Source of the DNA: CAYNEI01 sp964396185
GTDB lineage: Archaea > Thermoplasmatota > SW-10-69-26
Direction: 5' to 3'
NCBI GenBank assembly: GCA_964396185.1
Contig: CAYNEI010000008.1
Span: 21,397-85,396, forward strand
DNA: 64,000 bases
A program made the position numbers and the translations under genes. Shown piece by piece: positions 1-7,171 of the stretch. Position 1 is the first letter of the stretch. Every line of letters begins with the position of its first letter. Under the pieces are notes generated by a model. It worked only from the letters and a program-made list of their open reading frames with translations, was not told the DNA's origin and searched no databases.

Positions 1-340
1 CCCTCGAGCTGACGACGGTGGCGCGGTGGCCCTCCTCGCTCTCGCAGAGCCCTTCCCCATCCCACCTGGCGCACTCGTCCGGGTCGCCCTCGGTGTTCTG
101 GATGCCGACGTCGACGACGTCGTCCTCGTCGGTGCACTGGTGGTTCTGGTACCCGACATCCAAGGTGTCCCCCTGGCCGCCGAAGGCGTTCGTGCCGGAT
201 TTCACGGTGAGCAGCGAGCCGAGCTCGGCGTTGACGAGGTAGCCCGTTGCCGCTGCACCTGGCGCGACGAGCGCGGTGGCGAGCAGCAGGGTGAAGGCGA
301 TCGTGGTCGTGGCGGTTCGGGTTCGTCGTGTTGGCGACAT
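1..340 (-). CDS. Secreted protein of unknown function (3' end outside window)
   Basis: Partial minus-strand frame that runs off the window start; about 113 residues are visible. The N-terminus is an Arg/Thr-rich stretch followed by a hydrophobic segment ending in PGAAATG, read as a signal peptide. The mature part is Asp/Gly-rich with several cysteines (QCTDED, DECARW, GLCES). The ATG at 340 is preferred over the in-frame ATG at 349 because a GGAG lies 9 nt before it. It is the last visible gene of the minus-strand secretion cluster but is separated from the preceding gene by the hairpin-rich element at 508-990. A TasA/camelysin-like matrix protein is possible by context only. Confidence 0.6.
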   Translation of the reverse strand, partial: MSPTRRTRTATTTIAFTLLLATALVAPGAAATGYLVNAELGSLLTVKSGTNAFGGQGDTLDVGYQNHQCTDEDDVVDVGIQNTEGDPDECARWDGEGLCESEEGHRATVVSSR

Positions 341-507
341 GGTGGTCATCTCCGCCCGGGGTTCCCGGGCAAGACAACGACCCCCTGGCTCAGGGATAAG
401 CAGGTACCAGGGCTGGAGCTTCCTAGGCAGCCGAGTGGCTGCGTGGGCAGGGAGGGGAGCACCGAAAGGGGCAGGGAGGGGCAGGGAAGTGGGCCGGGGT
501 CGCGGCA

Positions 508-990
508 AGACTGCCGGACAGGATCTGCGTAAGTCCTCGCCGGTCAGCGGGGGGTCGCCGCGGAGGCCGCGTACGGCCTCCGCGGGAACCAGCAAGAAGC
601 CCGACGCAGGCGTCTACGAACGGCTCAGCCGTTCGTATGGCCATACGGGTCGCCAACGGCGACCCGTAGACGATGCCGGAGGCATCGTCGAAGCAGGGCG
701 CCGCCGCTGGCGAGCCTCCTGGTGGGCGCGCTAGACGAACCGGCGGGCGGCCGGTTCGTCTGCGCCGAGCACGGATCTTCGATCCGTGCGGCGGGCCCGT
801 CGGGTGGCCCGTGAACTCGACAGCGCTGCGTCGACTGCGGCTTGAAGTGGCCTCTTCTCACGGATCGGGGATCCGTGGAAGTTCCACGGCTCCAGAGGAG
901 CCGTGAGAACCGGCCACTCCTGCACCTTGTCTCCTTGCGGTGCCTTCGTTCACGGGCCACGAGGCTTACGCAGAACCTGTCCGGCAGTCT
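508..990. mobile_element. Non-coding element with 26-bp terminal inverted repeats and a dense hairpin array
   Basis: The ends 508-533 and 965-990 are inverted copies matching at 25 of 26 positions (outer part AGACTGCCGGACAGG, inner part TCTGCGTAAG). A further CCTCG matches after a one-base gap. Between them I find a chain of perfect hairpins: 558-569/574-585 (12 bp), 615-625/627-637 (11), palindrome 634-647, 644-654/658-668 (11), 669-677/681-689 (9), 733-744/750-761 (12), 769-777/781-789 (9), 792-797/806-811 (6), 859-866/870-877 (8), 873-880/882-889 (8), 885-893/897-905 (9). Most loops are 1-4 nt. Outer stems 611-618/665-672 and 846-852/912-918 enclose groups of hairpins. No target-site duplication or transposase is seen, so it would be a MITE-like, non-autonomous element. 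A structured RNA is the alternative. Confidence 0.6.
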
Positions 991-1831
991 AGCCAGTGTC
1001 GTCGATGGCGCCCTCGGCCGGCGTGCCCACGATCTCGACGCCGGCTGGCGCGGCTTGCGCGGTCTCGTTGTCATCGAGCAGGCGTGCGCCCTCGACGAAG
1101 ATCGTGTCGCTCGTGGATCCGGCCGTGAGCACGATGGAGGCCTCGGTCTCCAGGGTGGCTCGCTTGACCTTGATGTCCTGGCCAGCGGTGATGCGGATGT
1201 CCCCCGGTGTTTCGAGGCGGGCGTCGTCGACGTTGGCCATGCCACCGGCGTTGAGCGCGATGGTCCTGTTGCTCTCCATGGTGGAGGCACCGGCGTGGAT
1301 GGCGCCCTGCGTGGTCTCGAGGGTGATGGCCTCCTCGGCTTCCAGGGTCGCATCGCGGAGCGCCAGGGTGGTGCCAGCCGCGATGTCGAGGGTGCCTGGG
1401 GTTTCGGCCACCAGCGCGGTGAGTTCAGCCTCGGTGCCAGCGGTGAGCTGGATGTCGCCTTGGGCTTCGAGCTTGACCTCGACGATGAGGTGGCCCTGGT
1501 CCCCGGCTGTGAGCTGGATGGGGCCTTGGGGTTGGATGGTGCCCACACTTCGTGGGATCACGAGGCCGTGGCTGGGATCGGTGACGGTGTGGAGGCCGTC
1601 CCGGATGTCGGGGTTCGCGATCTTGACATCCTTGCCTTCGGTGAACCGGGCGTCGTTGTCCACGTCCTCGTAAGCGTGGCCCGGGTCGTGGGGTCCTTGT
1701 TGTTCGAAGTCAGCGTGGAAGGAGCCGCCAGCGTCCTCCTGGTCGCTCATGTTCGCGAAGGTGCCGTCCAGGGTGGCATACGCCACGCCAGCAGCGATGA
1801 GCAGGCCCATGGCGATGAGCGTGCGGATCAT
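989..1831 (-). CDS. Secreted beta-repeat surface protein
   Basis: 280 aa with an N-terminal hydrophobic segment (IRTLIAMGLLIAAGVAYA), so exported. From about residue 100 to 270 it consists of about seven repeats of 20-22 residues following a pattern of I-x-L-x-A-G then alternating polar/aliphatic residues and L-E-T/A. Examples are GDIQLTAG, GTLDIAAG, NRTIALNAG, GDIRITAG, ASIVLTAG. This suggests a beta-solenoid or filamentous fold; no family is recognised with certainty. The ATG overlaps the stop of the signal peptidase gene (ATGA), so the two are translationally coupled. The TAG stop uses the last two bases of the inverted-repeat element, so the C-terminus may have been cut by its insertion. 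Confidence 0.75.
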   Translation of the reverse strand: MIRTLIAMGLLIAAGVAYATLDGTFANMSDQEDAGGSFHADFEQQGPHDPGHAYEDVDNDARFTEGKDVKIANPDIRDGLHTVTDPSHGLVIPRSVGTIQPQGPIQLTAGDQGHLIVEVKLEAQGDIQLTAGTEAELTALVAETPGTLDIAAGTTLALRDATLEAEEAITLETTQGAIHAGASTMESNRTIALNAGGMANVDDARLETPGDIRITAGQDIKVKRATLETEASIVLTAGSTSDTIFVEGARLLDDNETAQAAPAGVEIVGTPAEGAIDDTG

Positions 1832-2400
1832 CGGCGGGTCACCACGTTGAAGCGGCGCGAGCAGCCGACCACCCGGAACCGGCGGGACGGGTCGCGGTCG
1901 TCGAGTCGGGTGAGCAGGCTGTTGACCTCGAAGCCGACCGTGAGGATGGCGCCGACGACGAGCACGAGAGGCAGGATCTTGGACTGGACGGTCACGATGG
2001 CCTTGCCCAGCGCTGGGATCGTGTGGACGATCTTGCCTTGGAGCATGGCGTCGTTGACGGCCATGGGGTCTGGGTCTTCGTTGGCATCGCCTTGCGTGGT
2101 GAGCACGGTGCCGCGTGCGTCGTGGACGACCTCGACGACGCGGTGGGTGTAGGTCTCGCCTGCGCCAGGGTGGGGTTCGAAGTTAACGACGTCGCCGACC
2201 TCGATGTCCTCGATGCTGGCTGGCGCGACGAAGACCACGTCACCGGGCGAGAGGCTCGGTTCCATGGATCCGGTGAGCACGATGAGCGCCTGGTCGGCGC
2301 CGATGAGCGAGGGTTGGAGGTAGGCCGCCACGGGAGCGCCCAGCGTCACCACGACCGCGAATGCGGTCAGGGCGACTGCGAGGGTGCGCTTGCGGCCCAT
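1828..2400 (-). CDS. sipW: Signal peptidase I, ER/SipW type
   Basis: 190 aa. An N-terminal membrane segment is followed by the catalytic Ser motif GSMEPSLSPGD. The ER-type His motif THRVVEV replaces the bacterial Lys, and GDANEDPDP supplies the conserved Asp. A second hydrophobic stretch near residues 135-165 gives a C-terminal membrane anchor. ER-type enzymes are normal in archaea; SipW in Bacillus processes TasA and TapA. The ATG at 2400 is chosen over 2406 because GGAGG lies 6 nt before it. Placement between a TasA-like gene and a repeat-rich secreted protein implies dedicated processing of these substrates. The catalytic assignment is from motifs; the substrate preference is inference. 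Confidence 0.85.
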   Translation of the reverse strand: MGRKRTLAVALTAFAVVVTLGAPVAAYLQPSLIGADQALIVLTGSMEPSLSPGDVVFVAPASIEDIEVGDVVNFEPHPGAGETYTHRVVEVVHDARGTVLTTQGDANEDPDPMAVNDAMLQGKIVHTIPALGKAIVTVQSKILPLVLVVGAILTVGFEVNSLLTRLDDRDPSRRFRVVGCSRRFNVVTRR

Positions 2401-2447
2401 CTCCATCCTCCATCATGCTCGGGTTCGGATCATGTGCGCGCGGGCGT

Positions 2448-3041
2448 TCAGCTCTGTTCCAGCGTGAACGTGAGCGCCAGGTTGACGGAGTCGCCCTGGA
2501 GGTCGTTGCCAGCATCCGTGTGGAAGCTGACGGCCAGGTCGAGCACCTTGCCGGCCGCACCCGGGTCGCTGAGACCGCTGAAACTGGCCGCGGCGAGGTC
2601 GTCGAGATCCGCGTACCCGTTGCCGTTGTCATCGGCCACGGAGAGCGGGCTCCCGTCGTAGGTGAGCGTCGTGATCTCCAGGTACTGGGCCATGTCCGTC
2701 GTGCCCTCGTCAGCATCCGTCTCGGTCACAGCAGAGTCCATGGACAGGCTGACCGTGTGGCCATCACCATCGTTGGACGAGATGGATCCCTCGTTCTTGA
2801 GCACCAGATCACCGGCAGCCGAGTCGCCCGGGGCGAAGTTGCCAGCGGTGATGAAGGCGTCCACGTCGCTCTCGTCCTCGAGCACCAGATCAAGCGTACC
2901 GGCGGAGAACAGGTTGGAGGTGCTCTCCTCGGTGTCCGTGAAATACGCGAACGTCCCGTAGGCACCGACACCTGTGGCCGTCGCGATGGTCAGTAGGCTG
3001 AGCAGGATGGATCGTTTGATTCCTTTGCGCGTGCGGTTCAT
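2448..3041 (-). CDS. TasA/camelysin-like fibre protein (SipW-type signal peptide)
   Basis: 197 aa from the ATG at 3041, which has AAGGTG a few bases upstream; an in-frame extension to 3110 lacks this. The N-terminus (basic residues, long hydrophobic core, then GTFAYFTDTEES) is the hallmark of SipW-dependent exported proteins. It is followed by a beta-rich body with LFSAGTLDLVL, FAPGDS and a C-terminal VNLALTFTLEQ strand, as in the TasA/CalY (camelysin) family. Such proteins form extracellular fibres in Bacillus biofilms and in archaeal bundling pili. First gene of the cluster with the signal peptidase downstream. Family call is from the signal peptide plus overall layout; polymerisation is inferred. 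Confidence 0.75.
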   Translation of the reverse strand: MNRTRKGIKRSILLSLLTIATATGVGAYGTFAYFTDTEESTSNLFSAGTLDLVLEDESDVDAFITAGNFAPGDSAAGDLVLKNEGSISSNDGDGHTVSLSMDSAVTETDADEGTTDMAQYLEITTLTYDGSPLSVADDNGNGYADLDDLAAASFSGLSDPGAAGKVLDLAVSFHTDAGNDLQGDSVNLALTFTLEQS

Positions 3042-3180
3042 TGCAACACCTTGGCGCCTCTCGGCGTTGCTCTGGCTCGCACGTGCACGGTAAAAGGGGG
3101 TCCGGAACACCTGTTCTCCAGGTGGTCAAGGATTGTACCGGAAACGGGGTGGTGGAGGGCCTGTGCCCGGTCGATGGCAC

Positions 3181-6018
3181 TTAGAGTTTGGCGACCGCGT
3201 CCTGGAGCGAGAGGCCGCGTAGCTCTGAGAGTTGGAGGTTGCGCACGATCTTGACCGGGTTGCCGTCGCGCACGTGTGAGAGGAAGGCACCCTCTCGGTC
3301 GGCATCCATGGTCACCTCGCCTCCGTCCGGGTGCTCGCCCAGGGTGGTGGGCAGCTCGAGGCCGAAGAGCGCGTCCTCGAGTTCGATGGCCTGGAGCTCC
3401 TCGTAGGAGCTCAGGCTCAACGTGGTGGCACGGTCCCCGTCGATCTCCTGGTAGATGTAGGGCCCGTAGCGGCCCAGGTCGCGCACGACGTTGCCGTCTT
3501 CGGGGTGCTCCCCGATGGGATCGGGCAACGAGACGAGGAAGAGGGCAGCCTCCAGGGTGACCTCGTCGGGGTCCATGCCCTCGGGCAGGGACTTGTTGGT
3601 GCCGGCGTGCTTGAGATAAGGACCGTAGCGGCCGTTGTGCAGCTCGATGGGCTCACCTGTCTCCGGGTGGTCGCCCACGTCCTTGAGCTTGCCGCGCTTG
3701 GTCGTCTTCTTGGCTTGGCTGAGCCGCTCGAGGGCCTCTTCGAGCTCCATGCCCCGCAGATCGCGCCAGTCCTTCACGTTCTTGTAGATGCGCTTGCCGT
3801 CATCCCCTGGGTCGCGGCACACGTACGGGCCGTAGCGCCCGATGCCCAACAGCACGGTGCCGCCGTCGGGGTGGTCCCCGATCTCCTCGGGCATGGACAG
3901 CAGCCACAGGGCATCCTCCAGGGTGACGTCGTCCACGCCCATACCGTCGGGGAGCGAGGCCCGCTGGGGCTTGCCCTCGACCTCGTCGGTAGCACCGAGC
4001 TGGACGTAGGGACCGTAGCGTCCTGTCATCACGTAGATGTCCAGCCCGCTCTCGGGGTCTGCGCCCAGCGACGGGGGTCCATCGGCGCGCTGTTGGACCA
4101 GGCGCTCGACCAGGTCCTCGGTGAGCTCGTCAGGGGTGAGGTTCTCGGGCAGGTTGGCGCGCACGACCTCGCCGTCGACATCGGCTTCGATGTAGGGGCC
4201 GTAGCGTCCGATCTTGATGGTGTAGGGCAGGTCCTCGAACTCGATGGATCGCGAGGCGGAGCCATCCACCTCTTCTTGTTTGACCTCGACCTGGTTGCGA
4301 AGGCCCGCATCACCCAGGAAGAACTCCTCCAGGTAGGGTTGGGAGTCGGTCTCGCCGGCTGCGATGTCGTCGAGCACCTTCTCCATGTCCGAGGTGAAGC
4401 CCGTGTCCACGAGCTTGGGGAAGTGGCGCTCCAGGAAGCCCACCACCGCGAAGGCGGTCAGGGTGGGCACGAGCGAGCGGCCCTGCTTGACCACGTAGCT
4501 CTTGTCGATGATCTTCGAGATGATATCAGCGTACGTGCTGGGCCGACCGATGCCCTCCTTCTCCAGGGCCTCGACCAGGCTGGCCTCGGTGTACCGGTTC
4601 GGGGGCTGGGTCTCGTGGCTTCGCGCATCCAGCTCCTTGAGATCCACCGCGTCGCCGGTCTCGAGCCTCGGGAGCTCGGTGTCCTTGTCCGAGCGGGTGG
4701 GCCAGGCCAGCCGGTAGCCGTGGAAGTCCACGGTCTTGCCCGTGGCCTTGAACCGGGCCTCGGCGCAGTCCACGAGCACGGTGGTGCTGGTGTAGCGCTC
4801 GTTGGGCATCTGGCTGGCCAGCGTGCGTCGGAAGATCAGATCGTAGAGCTTGAGGTGGCGGCCCTTGAGGCCCGTGTCCTCGGGCTTCGTGAAGGTAGCC
4901 CCGGAAGGTCGGATGGCCTCGTGGGCCTCCTGGGCGGCATCGTCATCGCCGCGCGCGTAGTCCCGGCGCTTGTAGAGCTCATCGCCCCACTCGGCCAGGA
5001 TCGCGGCCTTGGCGCCCTCGAGAGCCTCGTTGCTCAGCGCGATGGAGTCGGTGCGCATGTAGGTGATGTGCCCGTCCTCGTAGAGGTCCTGGGCGATGCG
5101 CATCGTCTGGCTGGGGGAGAGGCTCAGCCGGCCGTTGGCCTCCTGCTGGAGGCTGGAGGTCTTGAAGGGTGCAGGTGGCTTGGACTGGCGTTGCCGGTGC
5201 TCGACATCGCCCACGGTCCACGTGCCATCGCGGAGTTGGCCCACGAGTGTGGTGGCCTCGTCCTCCTCGAGCACGCGCACCTCTGAGCCCTCCTTGAGCT
5301 CGCCGGTCTCCTCGTCGAAGTCGCTGCTCGTGGCGATGCGGTCGCCGGCCACCTCGAGCAGGGTTGCCTCGAAGTCCTTGGTCTCCTTGGCTAACAGCGC
5401 CTGGAGGTCCCAGTAGCTGGCTGACTGGAAGCGCCGCCGCTCGCGCTCCTTCTCCACGATCAAGCGCACGGCCGGCGACTGGACGCGCCCGGCCGAGAGC
5501 CCGCTGGCCACCTTGCGCCAGAGCAGGGGCGAGAGCGTGTAGCCGTAGAGCCGGTCGAGGATGCGGCGGGTCTCCTGGGCTTCCACCAGGTTCATGTCCA
5601 CATCCCGCGGGTTCTCCAGGGCTCGCTGCACGGCCTCCTTGGTGATCTCGTTGAAGACCATGCGCTTGACCGGGACCTTGGGGTTCAGGGCCTCGGCCAG
5701 GTGCCAGCTGATGGACTCGCCTTCACGATCCTCGTCCGTGGCGAGGTAGAGCTCGTCGGCGTTCTTGAGCTCGCGCTTGAGCCGGTTGATGACCTTGCCC
5801 TTGCCTCGGATGGTCACGTAGACCGGCTCGAAGCCGTGGTCGACATCGACGCCGAGATCCGCCCATTCTTCGTCCTGCACCGCCTTGGGTGCTTGCTTGC
5901 GGTTCTTGGGAAGGTCACGGATGTGGCCCACGCAAGAGTCGACCTTGAAGCCCTCTGGCAGGAACTTCTTGATGGTCTTGACCTTGGCGGGCGACTCGAC
6001 GATCACGAGCTTGGTCAT
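3181..6018 (-). CDS. topA: DNA topoisomerase I, bacterial type IA
   Basis: 945 aa from the ATG at 6018; the open frame runs further upstream but family similarity starts at MTKLVIVESPAK. The Toprim domain has TDEDREGE at about residues 94-101, and the catalytic tyrosine is in YMRTDS (Tyr about 320). The C-terminal 350 residues carry five GRYGPY repeats (about residues 606, 667, 727, 798, 854) and one degenerate copy. These are the zinc-free C-terminal repeats of many bacterial TopA proteins; no Cys4 fingers are present. It relaxes negative supercoils by single-strand passage. Last gene of a minus-strand run after the MidA-like gene; a TATA-like box lies at 6065-6072. A bacterial-type enzyme in an archaeon implies old transfer. 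Confidence 0.93.
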   Translation of the reverse strand: MTKLVIVESPAKVKTIKKFLPEGFKVDSCVGHIRDLPKNRKQAPKAVQDEEWADLGVDVDHGFEPVYVTIRGKGKVINRLKRELKNADELYLATDEDREGESISWHLAEALNPKVPVKRMVFNEITKEAVQRALENPRDVDMNLVEAQETRRILDRLYGYTLSPLLWRKVASGLSAGRVQSPAVRLIVEKERERRRFQSASYWDLQALLAKETKDFEATLLEVAGDRIATSSDFDEETGELKEGSEVRVLEEDEATTLVGQLRDGTWTVGDVEHRQRQSKPPAPFKTSSLQQEANGRLSLSPSQTMRIAQDLYEDGHITYMRTDSIALSNEALEGAKAAILAEWGDELYKRRDYARGDDDAAQEAHEAIRPSGATFTKPEDTGLKGRHLKLYDLIFRRTLASQMPNERYTSTTVLVDCAEARFKATGKTVDFHGYRLAWPTRSDKDTELPRLETGDAVDLKELDARSHETQPPNRYTEASLVEALEKEGIGRPSTYADIISKIIDKSYVVKQGRSLVPTLTAFAVVGFLERHFPKLVDTGFTSDMEKVLDDIAAGETDSQPYLEEFFLGDAGLRNQVEVKQEEVDGSASRSIEFEDLPYTIKIGRYGPYIEADVDGEVVRANLPENLTPDELTEDLVERLVQQRADGPPSLGADPESGLDIYVMTGRYGPYVQLGATDEVEGKPQRASLPDGMGVDDVTLEDALWLLSMPEEIGDHPDGGTVLLGIGRYGPYVCRDPGDDGKRIYKNVKDWRDLRGMELEEALERLSQAKKTTKRGKLKDVGDHPETGEPIELHNGRYGPYLKHAGTNKSLPEGMDPDEVTLEAALFLVSLPDPIGEHPEDGNVVRDLGRYGPYIYQEIDGDRATTLSLSSYEELQAIELEDALFGLELPTTLGEHPDGGEVTMDADREGAFLSHVRDGNPVKIVRNLQLSELRGLSLQDAVAKL

Positions 6019-6064
6019 GGCAAGAGCTCCGAAGCGAAGGGCGGACCCCCATCGGGTGCTGCTC

Positions 6065-6072
6065 GCATAAAG
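6065..6072 (-). promoter_or_regulatory. TATA-like box for topA
   Basis: On the minus strand the sequence reads GCTTTATG, about 47-54 nt before the topA ATG at 6018. Transcription starting about 25 nt downstream would give a short leader of roughly 20-25 nt. This suggests topA can be transcribed separately from the upstream genes. Confidence 0.35.
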
Positions 6073-6100
6073 CGTTTTTGCACCTGGGAAGCCGAGCCGG

Positions 6101-7168
6101 TCACTCGGTCGGCCAAGGCTCGCCCACGGTGATGCCCTTGGACTGCACCAGCACTTGGAAGGTGCCGCCGGCCCCCCTGGGGTCGATGAGCTTCTTGGCG
6201 GCCAGCACCTCGCGCGGACCCCCTCGCCGAGCGATGGATCGGATGCCAAGCGCGCGCAGGAGATCGCCCTGGCTGGCCAGCACATCGGTCGTCAAGCCGG
6301 CTTGCTCACCCCAGGCCACCAGCTCGTCGGTGGGCACCCGGTAGGTGATGTCCATCTGGCCGGGATCGTACCAGACCTCTGGCACCTCGATGCCTTGGCG
6401 GTAGGCGTGCACCGTTCCCCGCGGGTGCTCGCGCACGAGCTCGGCGCGGGGGCCACCGTAGTCGATGGCGATGAGCGCGCCCTGATCGAGGTGCTCTCCG
6501 GCTCGCATCCACCAACGCTCGCCCGCCAAGGCCACCTCGAAGCGCGTGCCCGGCTCGAGCCCGTCGGCGATGGCGGCCGCGCGCTCGGCCACGTCTGGAT
6601 CCTCGATCTCGCCAGTCGTGAGCTCCAGGGTGTGTTCGCCCGGCTCCACAAGCACCTCCACCGGCCCATCGGCGGTGGCTTGGCAGAGGTGCACGGGCAG
6701 AGCGTCGAGCAGTTCGTTGGCCACGAGCACGCCCTGGAAGCCCTCAGGCAGCTGGGTGCGAGCCTCCACATCAGCCAGGTCGATGCCGGCGGCCTCTAGG
6801 GTGGAACGCGCCCGGTCGAGCACGGCCTGGCTCTGGTCCACGAGCACGATGCCCAGGCGCTCGAAGGTGTCCGGGTCGGTCTCGTGGAGACCGTAGCAGA
6901 GGTCCCGGGCCAGCTCGCCGCCACCGGTGCCTGCGTCGATGAGCATGGGCTCGTCGAGCTGAGCGAGCAAGGGTGCCATGCCTTGGGCGAGCGTGGCGCC
7001 GAACGTGCCGGTGAGCGTGGGGCTGCTGACCCACTCCTCGCCGGCGCGTCGCGCCCCGGGCGCGTAGTAGCCCTCCTCTGGATCGTAGAGGGCGAGCTCG
7101 ATGTAGCGAGCCAGGGTCATGGGACCCGAGGCGGCGATCTCGTCCAGGATCCTCTCTTTCAAGGACAC
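6101..7168 (-). CDS. MidA/NDUFAF7-like SAM-dependent methyltransferase
   Basis: 355 aa starting at GTG 7168, 3 nt after the stop of the cysteine synthase gene. The N-terminus (ILDEIAASGPMTLARYIELAL, then YDPEEGYY) matches the PF02636 family. The SAM-binding stretch is MLIDAGTGGGELARD at about residues 75-89. NDUFAF7 methylates an arginine of the complex I subunit NDUFS2; bacterial and archaeal members are uncharacterised or act on other proteins. Length and motif order agree with the family. The operon position between cysteine synthase and topoisomerase gives no functional hint. Confidence 0.85.
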   Translation of the reverse strand: MSLKERILDEIAASGPMTLARYIELALYDPEEGYYAPGARRAGEEWVSSPTLTGTFGATLAQGMAPLLAQLDEPMLIDAGTGGGELARDLCYGLHETDPDTFERLGIVLVDQSQAVLDRARSTLEAAGIDLADVEARTQLPEGFQGVLVANELLDALPVHLCQATADGPVEVLVEPGEHTLELTTGEIEDPDVAERAAAIADGLEPGTRFEVALAGERWWMRAGEHLDQGALIAIDYGGPRAELVREHPRGTVHAYRQGIEVPEVWYDPGQMDITYRVPTDELVAWGEQAGLTTDVLASQGDLLRALGIRSIARRGGPREVLAAKKLIDPRGAGGTFQVLVQSKGITVGEPWPTE

Positions 7169-7171
7169 AGG

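Noticed and set aside
508..990. Hairpin array as a CRISPR or integron attC array
   Set aside because: Units are not repeats of one another, spacing is irregular, and no Cas genes, integrase or cassette ORFs are present.
625..1548. 307-aa open frame on the minus strand
   Set aside because: It runs through the hairpin element and overlaps the repeat-protein gene in another frame, with the Ser/Arg/Pro bias of a GC-rich shadow frame.
3331..5286. 651-aa open frame on the plus strand
   Set aside because: It is antisense to topoisomerase I, whose motifs are unmistakable; composition is that of a reverse-frame shadow.
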